A stretch of DNA of 64,000 nucleotides from Meconema thalassinum (GCA_946902985.2 OX336388.2:1211456609-1211520608); one strand, 5' to 3'; numbered from the stretch's first letter, positions 1 to 13,229 are shown. The notes: generated by a model from the sequence alone, not told the origin. A program made the numbers and translations.

Positions 1-1650
1 TTTCAACACTGTGGTGGAATGAATCTGAAGACATAATCGTATGCCCAGGCTCAAAATATCTTACCTCAATCACATCGGCACTGATGAGGCTTGAGTTTAT
101 GATATAAACAAAAAATGAGAAAAATGCCCAGTTTTTATTTTGTGCTGTACAATTGTCCATCCACAACACAATTTTTTTGACATCGCGTGCTTCACTAGAA
201 GAGAGGAATTTAAAAAATGAACTCACGACGTCTTCTTGTTTTCTGCCCCTTATGCCTTCCTGCCAGAGGACAGCGACTATTCGAGACTTGTTTTTTGTAT
301 CCACAGGTGCGAACGTTTCATTATACACAGATAAACGTTGTGCAAAAACCACATTTTTAAACATTTCCAAACTTGGGAGCATTATATATAACCTTCTGCA
401 TATCAACGTTGTACACAATTTCATCGTTTGATGGTTCTCAGTGCGTATCTTCTTGGTATAGCTCTCTTGCCGTGGATGCCCTATTAATATGTGTTTTCCA
501 TGCCATGCAGTTATCATAAGGTTCTTCAAGAGAGTGGGGGTGCTGTTTAAAATGTTCACAGAATTCGCACTCCTCATGGCCCAACTTAACAAATGAAATA
601 TTCATTTTATCTACTTCTTGTCTGTATAAATCAAGCGAGCACGCAAATCTAGGATTCTGTTTTCGGAAATCACCATACATTGAGGTATTAGACAAGTCAC
701 TTGGCAAATACAATCGATTAGGTGCATGCTCTCGACGATAATGCGATATCGAAGGTTTGAATGATTTAATGTGTTCTTTTAACAACTGTTCTGTCAATCT
801 TATTGTGAGCAGTCTTACCACGTCTTCCATCGAATTTGGTGGGAAAGGCCAGTTTGTTTGCATAATGACTGATTAATACTATCATTGTTTCTAGAATACC
901 CAAGAGTGCCAAGGAAAAATACTTTGCATACTTTCTTCGGATAGCCTTGCTCATCTTTCAAGGTATAATGCAGCGTGCCTTTCCTTCTTGATGTGCATCC
1001 GGCTGTTTGTCACTCTATAGGTTTTTTAGTGACTGCTCCAAGGACGAATGTTTTTTGTTCTTGCCGTGATAGGTTCCAGTACTCTTCATGAAGTTTAATT
1101 CTTTGAACCTCAGGTATAACTGTGCTACATTTCATTTTACAGTTACAAACTTCTTTGATACGATGTGAATTTCGTATTTGTCTTAAATGTTAGCCCTTTC
1201 CTTGGGAGAAAGCACAAATTGTCTTCTTTTCCTAGGTCCTCCTTTCTTTGTGACATTAGCTCTTGTTTGAAATTCAGCATATATTGGGCCTAGATCAACC
1301 TCATTAAATTCGTCAGTCAACATGGGTTCTCCTGGTGTTTTAAGGTAACTGGTTGTAAAGAATTGTCTTGGTTAACAATGTACTCTCACTCAACAACTAG
1401 TACATGTTCTACGGAAGGAGCATAGAGACAATCCTGCAATGGGAAGTTTTCACTTTGAAAATTTTGTAGGTAATCTAATTCCAAACAAATATTATCATCT
1501 AGTGGATCATGAAGTAATGTTTCTTCCTGCCTTTGTTGTGACGAGCCTTATTAACTACTACCAGTACCATAGAAACTTGATTCACAAACAGTTGTGATTT
1601 TGACGGTATTCCATCAACTAATTTAAAGGGGCAGTCCGAAGTTCCCAAGG
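1..1650 (-). pseudogene. DUF7869-type transposon protein, decayed, partial at window edge
   Basis: Read on the minus strand, 1370-1 contains successive stretches resembling the multicopy DUF7869 family of insect genomes. They include an N-proximal MLTDEFNEVDLGPIYAEF segment (~1320-1260), HYRREHAPNRLYLPSD and MNISFVKLGHEECEFC (within 863-438), and then VLWMDNCTAQNKNWAFF and YFEPGHTIMSSDSFHH near the left edge. The last part is the DDE-like, RNase H-type half of such proteins. An in-frame stop lies at about 438, a frameshift follows near 380-395, and further stops lie between 954 and 1260, so this copy is dead. Weak coding-like sequence continues upstream to about 1650 and possibly past the SINE to ~2170. 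The 3' end is cut by the window. Family assignment is from remembered motifs and needs a profile search; that it is a mobile-element gene is inference. Confidence 0.65.
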
Positions 1651-1736
1651 CTAGTTATGGTGAATATGTAACTAAGTTATGTTATGACCTACAGTATTTG
1701 CTTATGAAATTAGTCACTTAACTTGGTCTCCTAAAT

Positions 1737-2070
1737 GACAATGAAAATCCACAGCCTGCTTCCCGTCAACCGGCCGGGTCAGGAATGGAATGAATGAAGC
1801 CCCCATCTAGCGGCGAGGATATGAACTGTGCCGGCTGCCGAAGCCTGTCGCACTCCCCTGGGGCAATGATTAAAAGAATGACAGATGAAATGAAATGATA
1901 GTGGAGAGTGTTTCTGGAATGCAATTGTGACAGGGAAAACCGGAGTACCCGGAGAAAAACCTGTCTGCCTCCGTTTTGTCCAACACAAGTCTCACATGGA
2001 GTGACCGGGATTTGAATCACGGACCCAGCGGTGAGAGGCCGGCGTGCTGCGCCTAAGCCACGGAGGCTCT
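1737..2070 (-). mobile_element. SINE family A, copy 1 (tRNA-derived), with 12-bp TSD
   Basis: A ~334-bp SINE whose tRNA-like head lies at the right end on the minus strand; it has a B-box-like gattcaaatcccgg and an A-box-like ccgtggcttagg. The duplication ggtctcctaaat occurs at 1725-1736 and 2071-2082, which fixes the boundaries. It interrupts the decayed DUF7869-like sequence. A second copy lies at 18015-18351. Confidence 0.85.
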
Positions 2071-2082
2071 GGTCTCCTAAAT

Positions 2083-3620
2083 CATGTGCATTATTTATTT
2101 CTTCACATAGCTTCTGTATGAGTCGACTTGTTCAGGTACTTTCCTGTTTAAGTTTTGCAATCACAAACTTAGCATTTTCGAATCACAAACACAACCAAGC
2201 ACTGTCACAACCCAGCGCTTACTGTTTGCCGCCAATTACCAATTGGCGGCATTTTAAGCTATCTACAGTTTACTAGATCGAACAGTGCATAAATACTACG
2301 CCAAGTTATTGTATCTCCACATTGCTAAAGCATTTTATGGTATTTACACTTTACTAAATCAAAATGTCGTATCTACTGTACATACAATGAAATCGTTTAG
2401 TAAACTGCAGATACAATGAAATGGCCTAGTAATTCAAGTCCGAAACGCAGTTACGGCAGACCAAATAAGCGTTTTATTTCCTAAACAAACACGTATATAC
2501 GGTATTTTACACTAGTAACAGACTCTTTAGGATGCAGAGCAATGAATAAAACCCGTATCTCAGTTTCGACAAAAATGTCAGTTACCACATCTGTGCTCAG
2601 CAGGGCAGAAACGATATTGAAATCTACTATTTTTGCCTCGATGTGACTACAGACTAATACGAGGAAAAAATGATAGAGTTGAGTATCGTTAGCAGGAAAT
2701 GTTTGCAGTGCATTAGTACCTTACGGGATGCAGCAGAGAAATATCGACCTTCCTGACAACATACGTTTGTTGGGCTGCATAAAACAATATTATTAGGAGC
2801 AGCTGATTCACCTGGTTTAACATTTATTTTCAAAATTATTCTTAAATTTAGTACTAACTATTATCTATCCTATATTAATTTTTGACAGAAAATTTGTCAC
2901 TGGAATATTTAATTACAAGAGTTCAAATTCAGAAAAATGAAATGTGTTAAATCTCGTCATTGCGCCGCGCCTATGATGACATTTCCCTGTCCTTGATTAC
3001 GTCGTCAACTAATTAATACCTGCATTAGCCAGCTGGATGCAAGCTATAAGCCATTCCCGTGCGTCAAGTGAGACGCAGTGCTGACTGATAGAGTTTTATT
3101 ACCCCAGATCTCGGCCAGGATGAGGTGAGACGTTAGGCACGCTACTCTCCTGAAATGGGCTGTAGAATTCACTTTATTATGACATGGATCCAGTTTGGCG
3201 ATAGAGAAATTTACTTTGACTAATTTCCGACGTTGAACATTACTTAATTCATCCGGCCAAGTTTACAGATAAGTTTAGAGGTTTTCCGCCGAACAGGGCC
3301 AGAGTTTCTCCTTATCGACCCAGAGTTTGGACATGAAGGGATCGCGCAGAGAGACAGACATCCACTGAGTCAGCTCTCTGACGGAATCTCATTAGGAGAC
3401 GGTTCACAGTACTTCCCTTATTGTGGGGATTTTCACTGTCAGACTTGTCGGACAGAAGCAGCCACGGATCAAAGAGGCTGGAATATGTGTAGATATGCTA
3501 CTTTTAGGCAGCTATTCTTGCTTTAAAAGTCAATTGTAGTGTCATGCAGAAGTTAGCGTAAGAGATGAAAATGAGACCTCCATCCCGATTCTAGGCCCAA
3601 TATACAGGTGCAGGGGCGTT
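2083..3620. other. No gene recognised
   Basis: AT-rich sequence with no convincing long ORF. The first ~90 bases may continue the DUF7869-like pseudogene. A perfect 10-bp hairpin (gccgccaatt, 3-nt loop, aattggcggc) lies at 2228-2250. An imperfect inverted pair around tatctacagtttacta lies at 2260-2280 and 2394-2413. They could be the terminus of a DNA transposon, but no partner end was found. Confidence 0.4.
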
Positions 3621-3629
3621 AACTGATTT

Positions 3630-3806
3630 GATAGTGCAGTGGTAAAGCAGTTTGCCAGCCACCAAGACTAACCGGGTTAGATTCCTGATTAATGCATATG
3701 AATTTTTGAAGTGAAATGTCAGGTTCTCTCGTTTGAATTCCACGTGAAAGAGGAGGTCCCGTGGCTCATGATCGCGAAATTAACGACACGTAGATCTACA
3801 AGCTTC
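3630..3806 (+). mobile_element. SINE family E, copy 1 (degenerate)
   Basis: It shares the body gaagtgaaatgtc...gaattccacgtg and gaggtcccgtggctcatgat with the copies at ~11071-11229, 61010-61200 and 62085-62270. A weak tRNA-like head (gcagtggtaaagcag, ccgggttagattcc) precedes the body. It is more diverged than the copies at the right end. Confidence 0.65.
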
Positions 3807-6800
3807 CTTTTACTTGAAGATAGCTTACTTGACAACTCCTGTTGTAATAATTGAAGTTATTGAGTAGTATACGGTGACAAATCACAATTTCTGATGCTTT
3901 GTTTGGCGATTATTGCAGTCATTTTATCTTATTGGAAATAAGTAGTTGAATTAAATATGTGCTCGAATTTAAATCAAGCGGCTCTGGTAGTGTTCGGACA
4001 TGATCGAGGCTTTCACAGGAAGTTGGAATGGGTATCTGGAGAAGGAATCTGCGCCCCCACACAGCGCAGAGCGATCGCCTGCTTCAGTTTGCCATAAGCA
4101 GGTATGAGTTACTCACGTTCGTTGTACAGCGCATTATATCAAGCTCTTTGCGCAAGATGGCAACGAACCTTCAGAAATTTTGCGAACTTTCCACACTACC
4201 AATAGTCCTCTTACATGCCATAAATCTATGATATGGGCCCGCGGGCTTCCCTTTCCCTCCGAAGGAAGGCATAACTTTCAGCATGCTACCGGGTACGCCA
4301 CTGAAGTCATTTTTGGTATACAACACGTATGTTAACCTAAAATTCACTTAGATGTAAGTACGCATCAGTGACTCGTCACCCATTAAAGCATGATCCAATA
4401 GTTAATTGAAAATAAGTCATAATTAAAACGACAACAATAAACATATTATTTTATTATAATTATTTATTTCAATTACTCAGATGAAGTGCGTGATAGCGTT
4501 TCACAGAGTTTGAAAAACGAGCTAAAATAAATCCCAACAATATCGAATTGGATGCTCATTCAAATGCACGTATTTGTAAGCATGAAAGATAATTAAAAAT
4601 TAATTTAGCAGTCCAGTAGAGCTGACGGAAACCAACAAAATAATAACTTTAGTCGCCATAAATTTAACATGGAACAGTAATATAATGTTGGCGGTTAAAT
4701 CACTTAATCATTCATTGAAATGTTCAAGCTATCATTTCGCTATCAGTTCAGCTGATGTGTTTTAAAATACTCCAGTGTGATAGTACTTTACCGTCACCTG
4801 GCTGCTTGGGTTGCAATGTAGGCCAGGCAGTTCAGTATTTGCATATTGGAATACTTCATTATATCACACTAATGACTGATAAGTAATGATTCGTAATACA
4901 GGGCATATGGTACGTAATTTATCTTCTTGTGTACCCAATCGTCATCATATGGAACATGTGTTCGTATCCCAGCTAACTCACGGTCTTTCGAGGTATGGGA
5001 CGTTCCTGCCCACCATACGACCACATGCTCAGGATTTGAGTCTGTCAGGTAACTACTCTACATGAAAGAAACAACATATTCCTAAATAAAACATTTAATG
5101 ATAAAAATCATGGCTATACAACAAAAATACAAACAAAGGATATTTTACATTTACTTCCCACAACGAAAATCAAGGTTATTTGTGAGTCTCTTCTTAAAAT
5201 TAGTGCTTCACTGCACTCAAATCTATTTCTAGCATCCTATCATTGATACTCTCAGACATCTACGAGTGTCCATAGTGTTCTTCACGTGGCACAATTTAAC
5301 ACAAACTGGAGTATCACAACACAATAGTCACAATACATCTTTAAATGACATTAATTATGCAATAATTAAACATTTTTCCGTTTCTCACGGGGCATTTACT
5401 TTCATTAACATAAATTCATTATCTTATGCCTTAATTAACAAGTGTTGTGTCGTGTGAACCGTATTCCTTTTTCCCATCGATTTGAAACGCTAAAGTGGTA
5501 CGTTTTCCCTTCCAAAATACACATGGATAGAAATGTTTATAGCTTCACCATACAACGATTTTCTGGGTCTGGTCGAAATATTATCGTTACAAACGTGTCA
5601 TGTCATTGAAATCACCTACCCGTCTGCATAAATTAATGTGAACTGGGCAAAATGCACTTTAAAAAGATGCCTATGTTTATTTGGTGCAGCGTTCCTGCTC
5701 AGAGAATAACTGGGCCAAATATTATCCGATCACAGCGATCCAACAAGGTATGTGTGTTGAAACACATCATTTAATTAAATTGGCATAATCACAACAATCA
5801 TATCTTAATTACATTTCGAAATATCGAGATTCTTCAGTATTCCACTATGCTTCTAAAATAAAGGGATCAGGTCACCAGACCTCCTCTCCAAGCGGGCAAT
5901 AAAATTAGTTCCTGCTGGCCGAGCAAGATGGCCGCCATCCTCGTGGCCTGCTACCACCCCAAATGGCTGCTAGCAAGGTCACGTTTGTTTACAAATGCAG
6001 TACAATGGAGGTACCCTGAGTGTTGTCCCTAGTAATCGAGTCATTCTAATTATTTAACATCTACTTATATAGTGTAATGGGCTCAATTCGGCTCCTAATT
6101 AACATTCATGGCAGGGGATGGATCCTGTAATAGCCTTGCCGTTCTGTGGCAATACTAGTGGCTTCTGGCGCGCATCTCGATAGAGTATCCAAGTTTTCTC
6201 ATCGGAGCAGCTGCTTAAAAATAAGGAAATCTGCGTTTCCTATACGACGAACATGATTCTTACCTCTCAGGGCAGATCAATTAATTCATGGGCACACGCA
6301 GGGTCTCGAAGAGTTATCCCTCGTGGCGCAATTCCTGCAAGCGGTGGATACAGACAGACTCTGTCCACTTCGCTGCGAATAATACAAGTATGCACCAAGG
6401 CAATACTGTCTCGTAGATTAGCCAACTTTTCACCTAACGTGCAAGCTATGTTTGAATGGTCCCCGCAACTTATCGACGTAAATCACTTGATTCTACGTTA
6501 CTTGCTCGCTGTATGCGGCTCAAACAATACTTCTCATAGATGACTCAATTATTAAAGCACTCACGCCTCTCTGCAATTACTCTTAAGCCAAAGCTTTAAG
6601 TAACTCCTAAAACAAGTATCACTTTACTGGCTTACATTACCTTAATGGTTCTCAATACAACCCTATAGAATTTACCATATTAAATATACATTCAACAATT
6701 CAAAGACACTGAAAAACTCTCATATCTCGATATACTTTACGTTACTATCTTACTGTTTACAAAAATACAGTATCTTTACGTTAAACATGACACGCCTATT

Positions 6801-6829
6801 ACTTTACTTATTACTGTTACCGACCCCAG

Positions 6830-6830
<1 letters not shown>

Positions 6831-6873
<43 letters not shown>
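6831..6873. repeat. (TTA)n microsatellite
   Basis: About 14 tandem TTA triplets. No LINE sequence was recognised on either side here, unlike the AAT tracts farther right. Confidence 0.9.
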
Positions 6874-6876
<3 letters not shown>

Positions 6877-7793
6877 ACGTTACCGTTACTTTCATCGCTA
6901 TCTTAGGCCCAAATAGCCGTAAGCAAATCACCCTCCAAACCATATTTTACCAAAATACGAGTGGTGAAAGCTCGTACATAAATGACTGTTACATCTTAGT
7001 CTTAAAGTGATGCTTCGTTGTATGGTGAACTATTTAATTATATTAACATTTTAAATTTGTACTCACTTTTCATTTTCGCTGGGTTACTCCAGCACGCCAG
7101 CCACGAACCTACCATGATGCTGTGTTTAAGCCATTATAGTAGTTATCACACGACAACTGGTATTATACACTTCAAATATGATAATCATATTTTTATCACT
7201 GGCTTTTCTCACTTTAACACAATACATATTATTATACCATACACATAAACACTTTTAAAATCATTGTAATAAAACGTATATACACTTCCCGCACTATTTC
7301 ACATGTGGATCCTTAACTGGACTCCTATTAACGCCTGACCTCAGAGATGCGATGCAGCTACGACAACCGCTGGTCTCCGTGAAAGTCTATCTTTCGTGTG
7401 CATGCGTTCGATTCCCGTCACCTTCAATTCATATCATATCTACTGCAATCCTGTTCAGTTCAATGTTATGATTATTTGTGCTGTCTTCCAGACTCCCATA
7501 ATTGTAGTGATCCTGATAATAATGTGTCATTTTTAACTATGACAATACCTCCTGGTACGTTCGCTGTCCAAAAACGTCCTGAATTATCCCTACGCTGTAG
7601 CGAATTTATACTTGCGTATGATATTGGATAAATATCTGCTGTAGATTAAATCTTACATGATTCATAATTACTATTAAGAAGCTGTATGATGCGCTTCCAT
7701 TGTTCTCCCAATATACTTGAGCGACGATACTTTAACAAATACGCGCACTTACTAGCGTGATCTGGCAGCGTGTTAGTTTACGTGTTGAGTCGA

Positions 7794-7850
7794 GATGAAC
7801 TGGAGAAGCACTCGCGATGAACTGGAGAAGCACTCGCGATGAACTGGCTT
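7794..7850. repeat. 22-bp tandem duplication
   Basis: The unit gatgaactggagaagcactc plus gc occurs at 7794-7815 and 7816-7837, followed by a partial third copy. It is a simple local duplication. Confidence 0.85.
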
Positions 7851-8829
7851 CTCTGCGCTGCACGCCCTATATAAAGGTTTCTCGTAAAACGTAGTCCACT
7901 GGACATTCGGGACCGACTCCTTTCTTGAAATAATGCATTTCCAGCCAAAATGACGTATAATCCTCGTTTGTCTAGGTGTGGAGGTCCCAAAATCACTCGC
8001 GTGCAAGCGATCGCTTCGGCCATTTAATTACAATTTATTGTCTTCTTCCATAGCGTCATGACGCTAGCCTGGTAAATCCCCTCGTGCTGGTCTCCAAATC
8101 ATTCCTCCTGCGCGTAGGCAGTGTGTTCATAGGCTCATTTAGGGATATAGGCTTTAATTTAGGCGTGAAACCACTCCTAAATTATCTCTCCTAATATATA
8201 TTCACCTAGGTGTAAATTTTACTTCATTTCAATGCTCCAATTGGCTGCAATCAATTAATTTCTGTGGGCAACTACCCCTTCTCCGGTCTCCTGCCTTGTC
8301 CACTGGTGAACCCCAGAGTCATTAATCTCGAGCTGTCCCTGTGGTCCAGACGAAATGAGTTCCTTCGGCGTCACTAAAACACGCCCCTCTGCTGGCTGCG
8401 ATTAGTCAAATGTAAAGCTGGTTGGTTTTCATGCGCCCAGGCTTCCAAAACGTACATATGCCTGCACTTTCTTACAATTATTCACCTTAAACAGCTATGA
8501 TATTCGCATTCTAGCCGTGAAATCATGCTATTGTGATTTTATGCCATTATATAACTCATTGCTCTTCGGGTTCCCTGTAGCTGTTCCCCCTCAGAGATCA
8601 ATGGTTCAATTCTGGGCAGAATCATGGGCCTGGTCTTCTCTGATAAGACCCGAGTTCGATGCCAATCTGCCATGTCCCATTGGGTACACTTGCAAACCGA
8701 ATCTTCTTGAGGTGTAATTAATGCTTCATTCTTTTACTTTATTTGCAAACGGGGGTAATATTCCCCAGTGGAAAATTGTACAATAAATTACAGAAAATTA
8801 CCAACAGTAATAGTAAACGTGAATCTTGG

Positions 8830-9002
8830 TTTTCGTGATCGGGGCGCTGTCTCACTGTCAGACAGCTACTCCATTATCCTCACGAGGCTGAGTGCACCCC
8901 GTTCCAAACCTCACGTCAGTTTTAAAATCCCTGACGGAGCCGGGGATCGAACATGGGGCCTCCGGGTGAGAGGCAGGCGCGCTACCCCAACACCACGGGG
9001 CC
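8830..9002 (-). mobile_element. SINE family B, copy 1
   Basis: Its head lies at the right, on the minus strand (ggccccgtggtgttggggtag; B-box-like region around 8940-8955). It shares ctgacgtgaggtttggaacg-type body and cctcgtgaggataatgg sequence with the better bounded copy at 61448-61758. The left boundary is approximate. Confidence 0.75.
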
Positions 9003-9397
9003 ACTTTTTCTTTTAAAGCATATTTTTATTTTATCAAACATTAAGGTTTAAAGAGAGTATCGTTGAATATATGCCTGGATATAACGACCTGTTAGTTGAG
9101 CGTCCTTGGAACAAATAATCCTACCTTAATTTGTCTTTGACCTTTAACTTTTGTTTTTATAATGGTTTCTTCCGAAGTTCTACTATTTTCCCACGGACAT
9201 TGCTGACTGTTTAGGGTGTGGTCTTGTAGCACTGTCCTTTCAACAGAAACTCAGTCTGACCAGTAGGGTTTTAATTACCTTTTCTATAATTTAGCCTAAC
9301 TTCATTTTATTTTATCGTCAAAATACAACCTCAAGAACATGGCTCGTATGAGGGATTATATAGTTAAGATGTGTTGACAAATCAAATACAAAAATAA

Positions 9398-10799
9398 CAA
9401 GAAGTTCAGTTACGAATAAAGAGCCTACTTTTCTTAAAATTAAGATTCATGCCAACGATTAATCGTTAGTATATGAACCTATCTAGAATAATGACGAAAT
9501 TAAGTTGGTAATATCGAAATGTCTAATTAGTTCGAAATATACCTGGTATAATGTAGCCTAATAGAGCACTACAGTTGGCAGCCCTGGTGACTGAATATAT
9601 TCTTAGTTCCATCTCTTAAGGTACAGAATACAAAATTTGGTTGAAGTCATATGGACGTTACATGCAGTTAGACATTAGATCTCTCAGCACACGTAAAAGC
9701 ATGTTGGCAACAATATCATGCGTGTGCTGGTCAGAAATAATCTGAAATATTATGATATATTGCTGTGCCAATTTTGGATGAAATCTATTTGTTAGTATAG
9801 AAGTTACATGTATTTTAAATTGGACCTATCAGCAGGCATAGAATCATGCAGACAGCACTGTCTTATATTAATTACTCCAAATTAATCGAGAATGTCAGGT
9901 GCTATACGTGTGCAAAATATAGAGCTGTTGCCTTGCATACTTTCTGATATATTGATATTAGGGTAAAAAAATATAGACTGCATTTTAACAGTTGGCAGCC
10001 CTGATTGCTCTTAAGAATACTAATAGTCATATCTGTTATGTTACACATAGCACATGCGAAATTTGGTTGAAATCCAACTGATAGTATAGAAGTTACATGT
10101 ATTTAAAAATTTGACCTATCAGCAGGCTTAAAATTATGTTGGTAGAACTGACGTATATAATTTACTCCAAATTAATCTGAAATGTCAGGTACTATACGTG
10201 TGCATAGTTTAAAGCTGTCGGTTTGCATACTTTCTGATATATTTGTATTTGGATAAAAACATAGAGAGAGCCATTATTAACAGTTGGCAGCCCTTGTGGT
10301 TCTTAAGAATACGCTCAGTCATATCTGTTTATGTACACATATTACATACAAAATGTGGTTGACATCCAATTGATAGTGTAGAAGTTATATGCATTTAAAA
10401 ATTGGACCTATCAGAAGGCTTTAAATTATTTTTCAACACTGTCCTGTATGGCCTCCTGGGAATTAAACTGAAATAGTATTATCTACATGTGTGCCAATTT
10501 TGGAATAGCTGCCATGCATACCTTCCAAGATATCCAACATGGAGCTCAAATTTTTAGTGCGTTTTTTCAGCAGTTGGTAGCACTTACATCATTTTCAAAT
10601 ATGGGTTTGAGATATACATCTTTACTCATACTAAATTTGGTTCTGATTGCTGCAGCCGTTTAGGAGTTGATAGGGGGGGGGGGGAGACACACACAGCAGG
10701 ACAGACAGAAGGACAGACAGACAGACAGACACACGTTTTCCCGGATCGATCTCATAAGTCTACTTTTTCCTCATTTTTGCCAAATGTGAAAAGTAGGCT
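9398..10799 (-). mobile_element. Helentron-like non-autonomous repeat, copy 1
   Basis: It is a reverse-orientation copy of the elements at 36463-37869 and 56487-57991. Read on the minus strand it starts AGCCTACTTTTC at 10799, has a (GTCT)n-type tract near 10690-10735 and about four diverged ~290-bp internal units with the phrase gggctgccaactgtt. It then has the inverted start sequence GAAAAGTAGGCT near the 3' end and finishes ...GAACTTCTTG. The flanking bases are TT on both sides. There is no coding capacity. The architecture (asymmetric terminal inverted repeat, 3' hairpin, microsatellite, insertion at TT) matches Helentron/HINE/DINE-type elements; the class assignment is inference. Confidence 0.7.
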
Positions 10800-10922
10800 A
10801 AAAATACCTTACAGCATTCAAACTATCACTAACATAATCATACACTGTAATAATAGAAGAATTTTAATTACTTCCACTTTATAAAATCGTAGCATACCTA
10901 CAAGAGTGGCTCATTAATTTAG

Positions 10923-11320
10923 ATGGCTGGCTGCGTAGCTCAGCGTTAACGTTCTCGCCTGCTTCTTCCAAGGTTGCAGGATCAAATCTTGTCACAGCTA
11001 GCTGGCATTTGAAGGTGCGAAAAAGTGAGGAAGCCGTGTCAGTAGATTTACTGGCACGTTTAAGAACATACCAAGTTGGACCGGGGTTGACTCCCGGTCA
11101 ATACATGTGAGATTTTTGAAGTGAAATACCGTGTCCTGTGGTTTGGATTCCACTTAAAAAGGAGGTCCCGTGGCTCATGTTCGCATGATTAATGGTAACG
11201 TAAAACTAAAAGCTTCCTTCCTTACGTTTATGAACCCCCTTTGGGGTAAAATTCCGGCATCACAGCATCTCTAAAAGCCGCAGTTGTTAAAAAGGACGTA
11301 AGGCCAATAACATTATGATA
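10923..11320 (+). mobile_element. SINE family D, copy 1, interrupted by SINE E
   Basis: The left half (tggctggctgcgtagctcag, A-box-like; gttgcaggatcaaatc, B-box-like) runs to ~11070. The right half (ccccctttggggtaaaattc ... aaagccgcagttgttaa) resumes at ~11230. The copies at 31508-31737 (minus) and 32281-32515 (plus) are uninterrupted and show that the middle is an insertion. Confidence 0.75.
11071..11229 (+). mobile_element. SINE family E, copy 2, nested in SINE D
   Basis: It contains ggttgactcccggtcaatac, the gaagtgaaatacc body and gaggtcccgtggctcatg, as in the other family E copies. Its position inside SINE D shows that it inserted later. No clear TSD was read. Confidence 0.7.
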
Positions 11321-11329
11321 TCGATGATG

Positions 11330-13225
11330 ATGATAGTTGTTGTTTTAAGGGGCCTAACATCTGGGTTATCGGCCCCTATATTATTATATCGTTTATTAAG
11401 GTAATGCGATAGGAAGAGAAACTGATGAAATGATCCATTTGTTACATATACATGTACAACTTGATTGCATGAGGTGACATGACTTTTATTCCAAATTTAG
11501 GGGTTTCATTGTGTGATAAAAAAGCGATTAACCAGCCTTGTTAGATAATAGTTAAGTGACTAATGGTGTGTATTATTTCATGAGACCGTCTTTGATTGAA
11601 TGCTAATGATTGACTATAGCTGTATATACACACACATAGGTTTAATTCCTGAAACGATCTTTTGTAGGGGTTTAGAATGAAAATCAAATATTAATTCTTA
11701 ATTAATAAATGAGCAAATGATCAAGGATCAATTTGTGGATGGACGTTCAACATACAGTTCTTAAGAGGAAAATATTAACATTCCTCGTATAACTATAGAT
11801 GTGAGAAGACTCGTAAAAGACAGTTCAAAACAAGGCCAAGTTTCGATAATTGGACAAAAATGGTTATGATTAGAATTTTGAAAATTGGATAAAAATGGAA
11901 ATCTAATGCTTTTCAGTCAGTCAACATGATTCTACCCAATTGTAATGGCTGGTTCCCTAATCCTCAAAACAATTCGTCTGGGATTAATAGACTAAGTTTA
12001 TAAATAAATGTATGTATTAAACTCATGGAAATTTATTAATAAATGCCTGTAATAATCTCTTGTTAATATTTTTCAGGATTAGGGAAACACCCATAACAAT
12101 CGGGTGCAATTGTGTTGACCGATTGGGAAGAATTCAATTTTTATTACTAAGATAACATTGAAAAAATGGATTCCAACACGATAATGAATAATGATGGTTA
12201 AGATTAGAATGTTGAAAATTGTATGTAACTGGTTAGAAATAGAATTTTGAAAATTGGATCATAAAGGTTATGGTTAGAATTTAAAAAATCCTATATAAAT
12301 GGCTTTTATTAAAATTGTGAAATGTAAGAAGTTTGTTCATGGTACCGTAGTAAAACTGTCCGTGATTCCTTGGATATGTATGTTTTTGGCAGACAGAGGC
12401 ATAAACATAATAAATGTTTGGCCCTTTAAGCTGTATCTTTAAGCAACAAGCAGCGTTCTGAAAACATTCTTGCTTGTGGCCATTTTTTTCCCAACCTCCA
12501 TGTGATTTACTGTTTTAAATGTACCGCACTTCCACAATCTCAACAATATACACTAAACGTTCACACAATGGCTCAAGACATATCTCATAAGTTTGACTAA
12601 TTAAATAATGCCCGCCTGAAGATGAATTACCGTGCTGCATTTGAGATTCCACGACATTTCACCTTAAAAGTACATATCAGTATAAAAGCAAGCCATTATT
12701 TCAGAGTTCATATTTATCTTTGTGGAGTGACTTATGGATGCCACCATTGTTAGCATATGAACGTGTTAGTTGGAGATAGGTAAATCTGCTTCTGCCGTCT
12801 CATTTGTATGTAAATCCGTGTTTTTCTTTCAGATGCTAAGGTTTTTATTTAATTTCACGGTGATTCTAAGCTGTTAGTCTTGTCAGCTCTCATGCGCCGC
12901 AGTCTTTAATTTTTCGAACAGAAGAAATATTCTGACTACTCTTTTTTTTATTTCTCACACAAAAGAGTCCTTTTTCATTCCCCTCCACAAACAGACAGCA
13001 GTGGAGAAAGGTTGCTTTGCAGAACCATGAATGTTTCATTCGCAACAAAGTTCCGACTGAGGGGAGCACCAATTCCAAAGAGGATGAAGGAATGAGGGAT
13101 AAACAGAGAGGTAATAATATAAATATATTTCCAAAGATCTGCTTCATAAGGATTCGTGAATGATAACAGTTAATGTAATATTACAATTTCCGTTCTAGGA
13201 GGACGGGTACATCTACTGTTGGTAG
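11330..13225. other. No gene recognised
   Basis: At 11330-11395 there is a short reversed repeat tail (ttgttttaaggggcctaaca...), a type also seen near 25438-25500. The rest is AT-rich with repeated phrases such as gaattttgaaaattggat around 11870-12300, suggesting degenerate tandem structure. There is no supported coding region. Confidence 0.4.
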
Positions 13226-13229
13226 TGAC

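Larger units (their letters stand above)
3810..8825. other. Long stretch without a recognisable gene
   Basis: Mostly AT-rich DNA with only short, non-homologous ORFs. Landmarks are a (TTA)n microsatellite at ~6831-6873 and a 22-bp tandem duplication at 7794-7837. A GC-richer patch lies around 5880-6010, and tRNA-like SINE debris (ggttcaattctgggc, cgagttcgatgcc) lies near 8600-8670. I see no splice-bounded exon series or conserved protein motif, though single short exons cannot be excluded by eye. Confidence 0.4.

Noticed and set aside
438..954. Separate small genes at 438-863 and 766-954, minus strand
   Set aside because: They are overlapping frames of one decayed DUF7869-like sequence, not independent genes.
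1766..2020. ORFs within the SINEs (for example 1766-2020, 17911-18404, 32486-32773)
   Set aside because: They are accidental frames through tRNA-derived repeats.
5090..8050. Possible host gene or 3' UTR in the long unassigned region
   Set aside because: No ORF with recognisable motif, no exon series and no conserved signal could be supported by eye.
9398..10799. Helentron-like copies interpreted as SINEs or LTRs
   Set aside because: No tRNA head, poly-A tail, primer-binding site or target duplication longer than TT; the terminal structure is asymmetric inverted plus hairpin.
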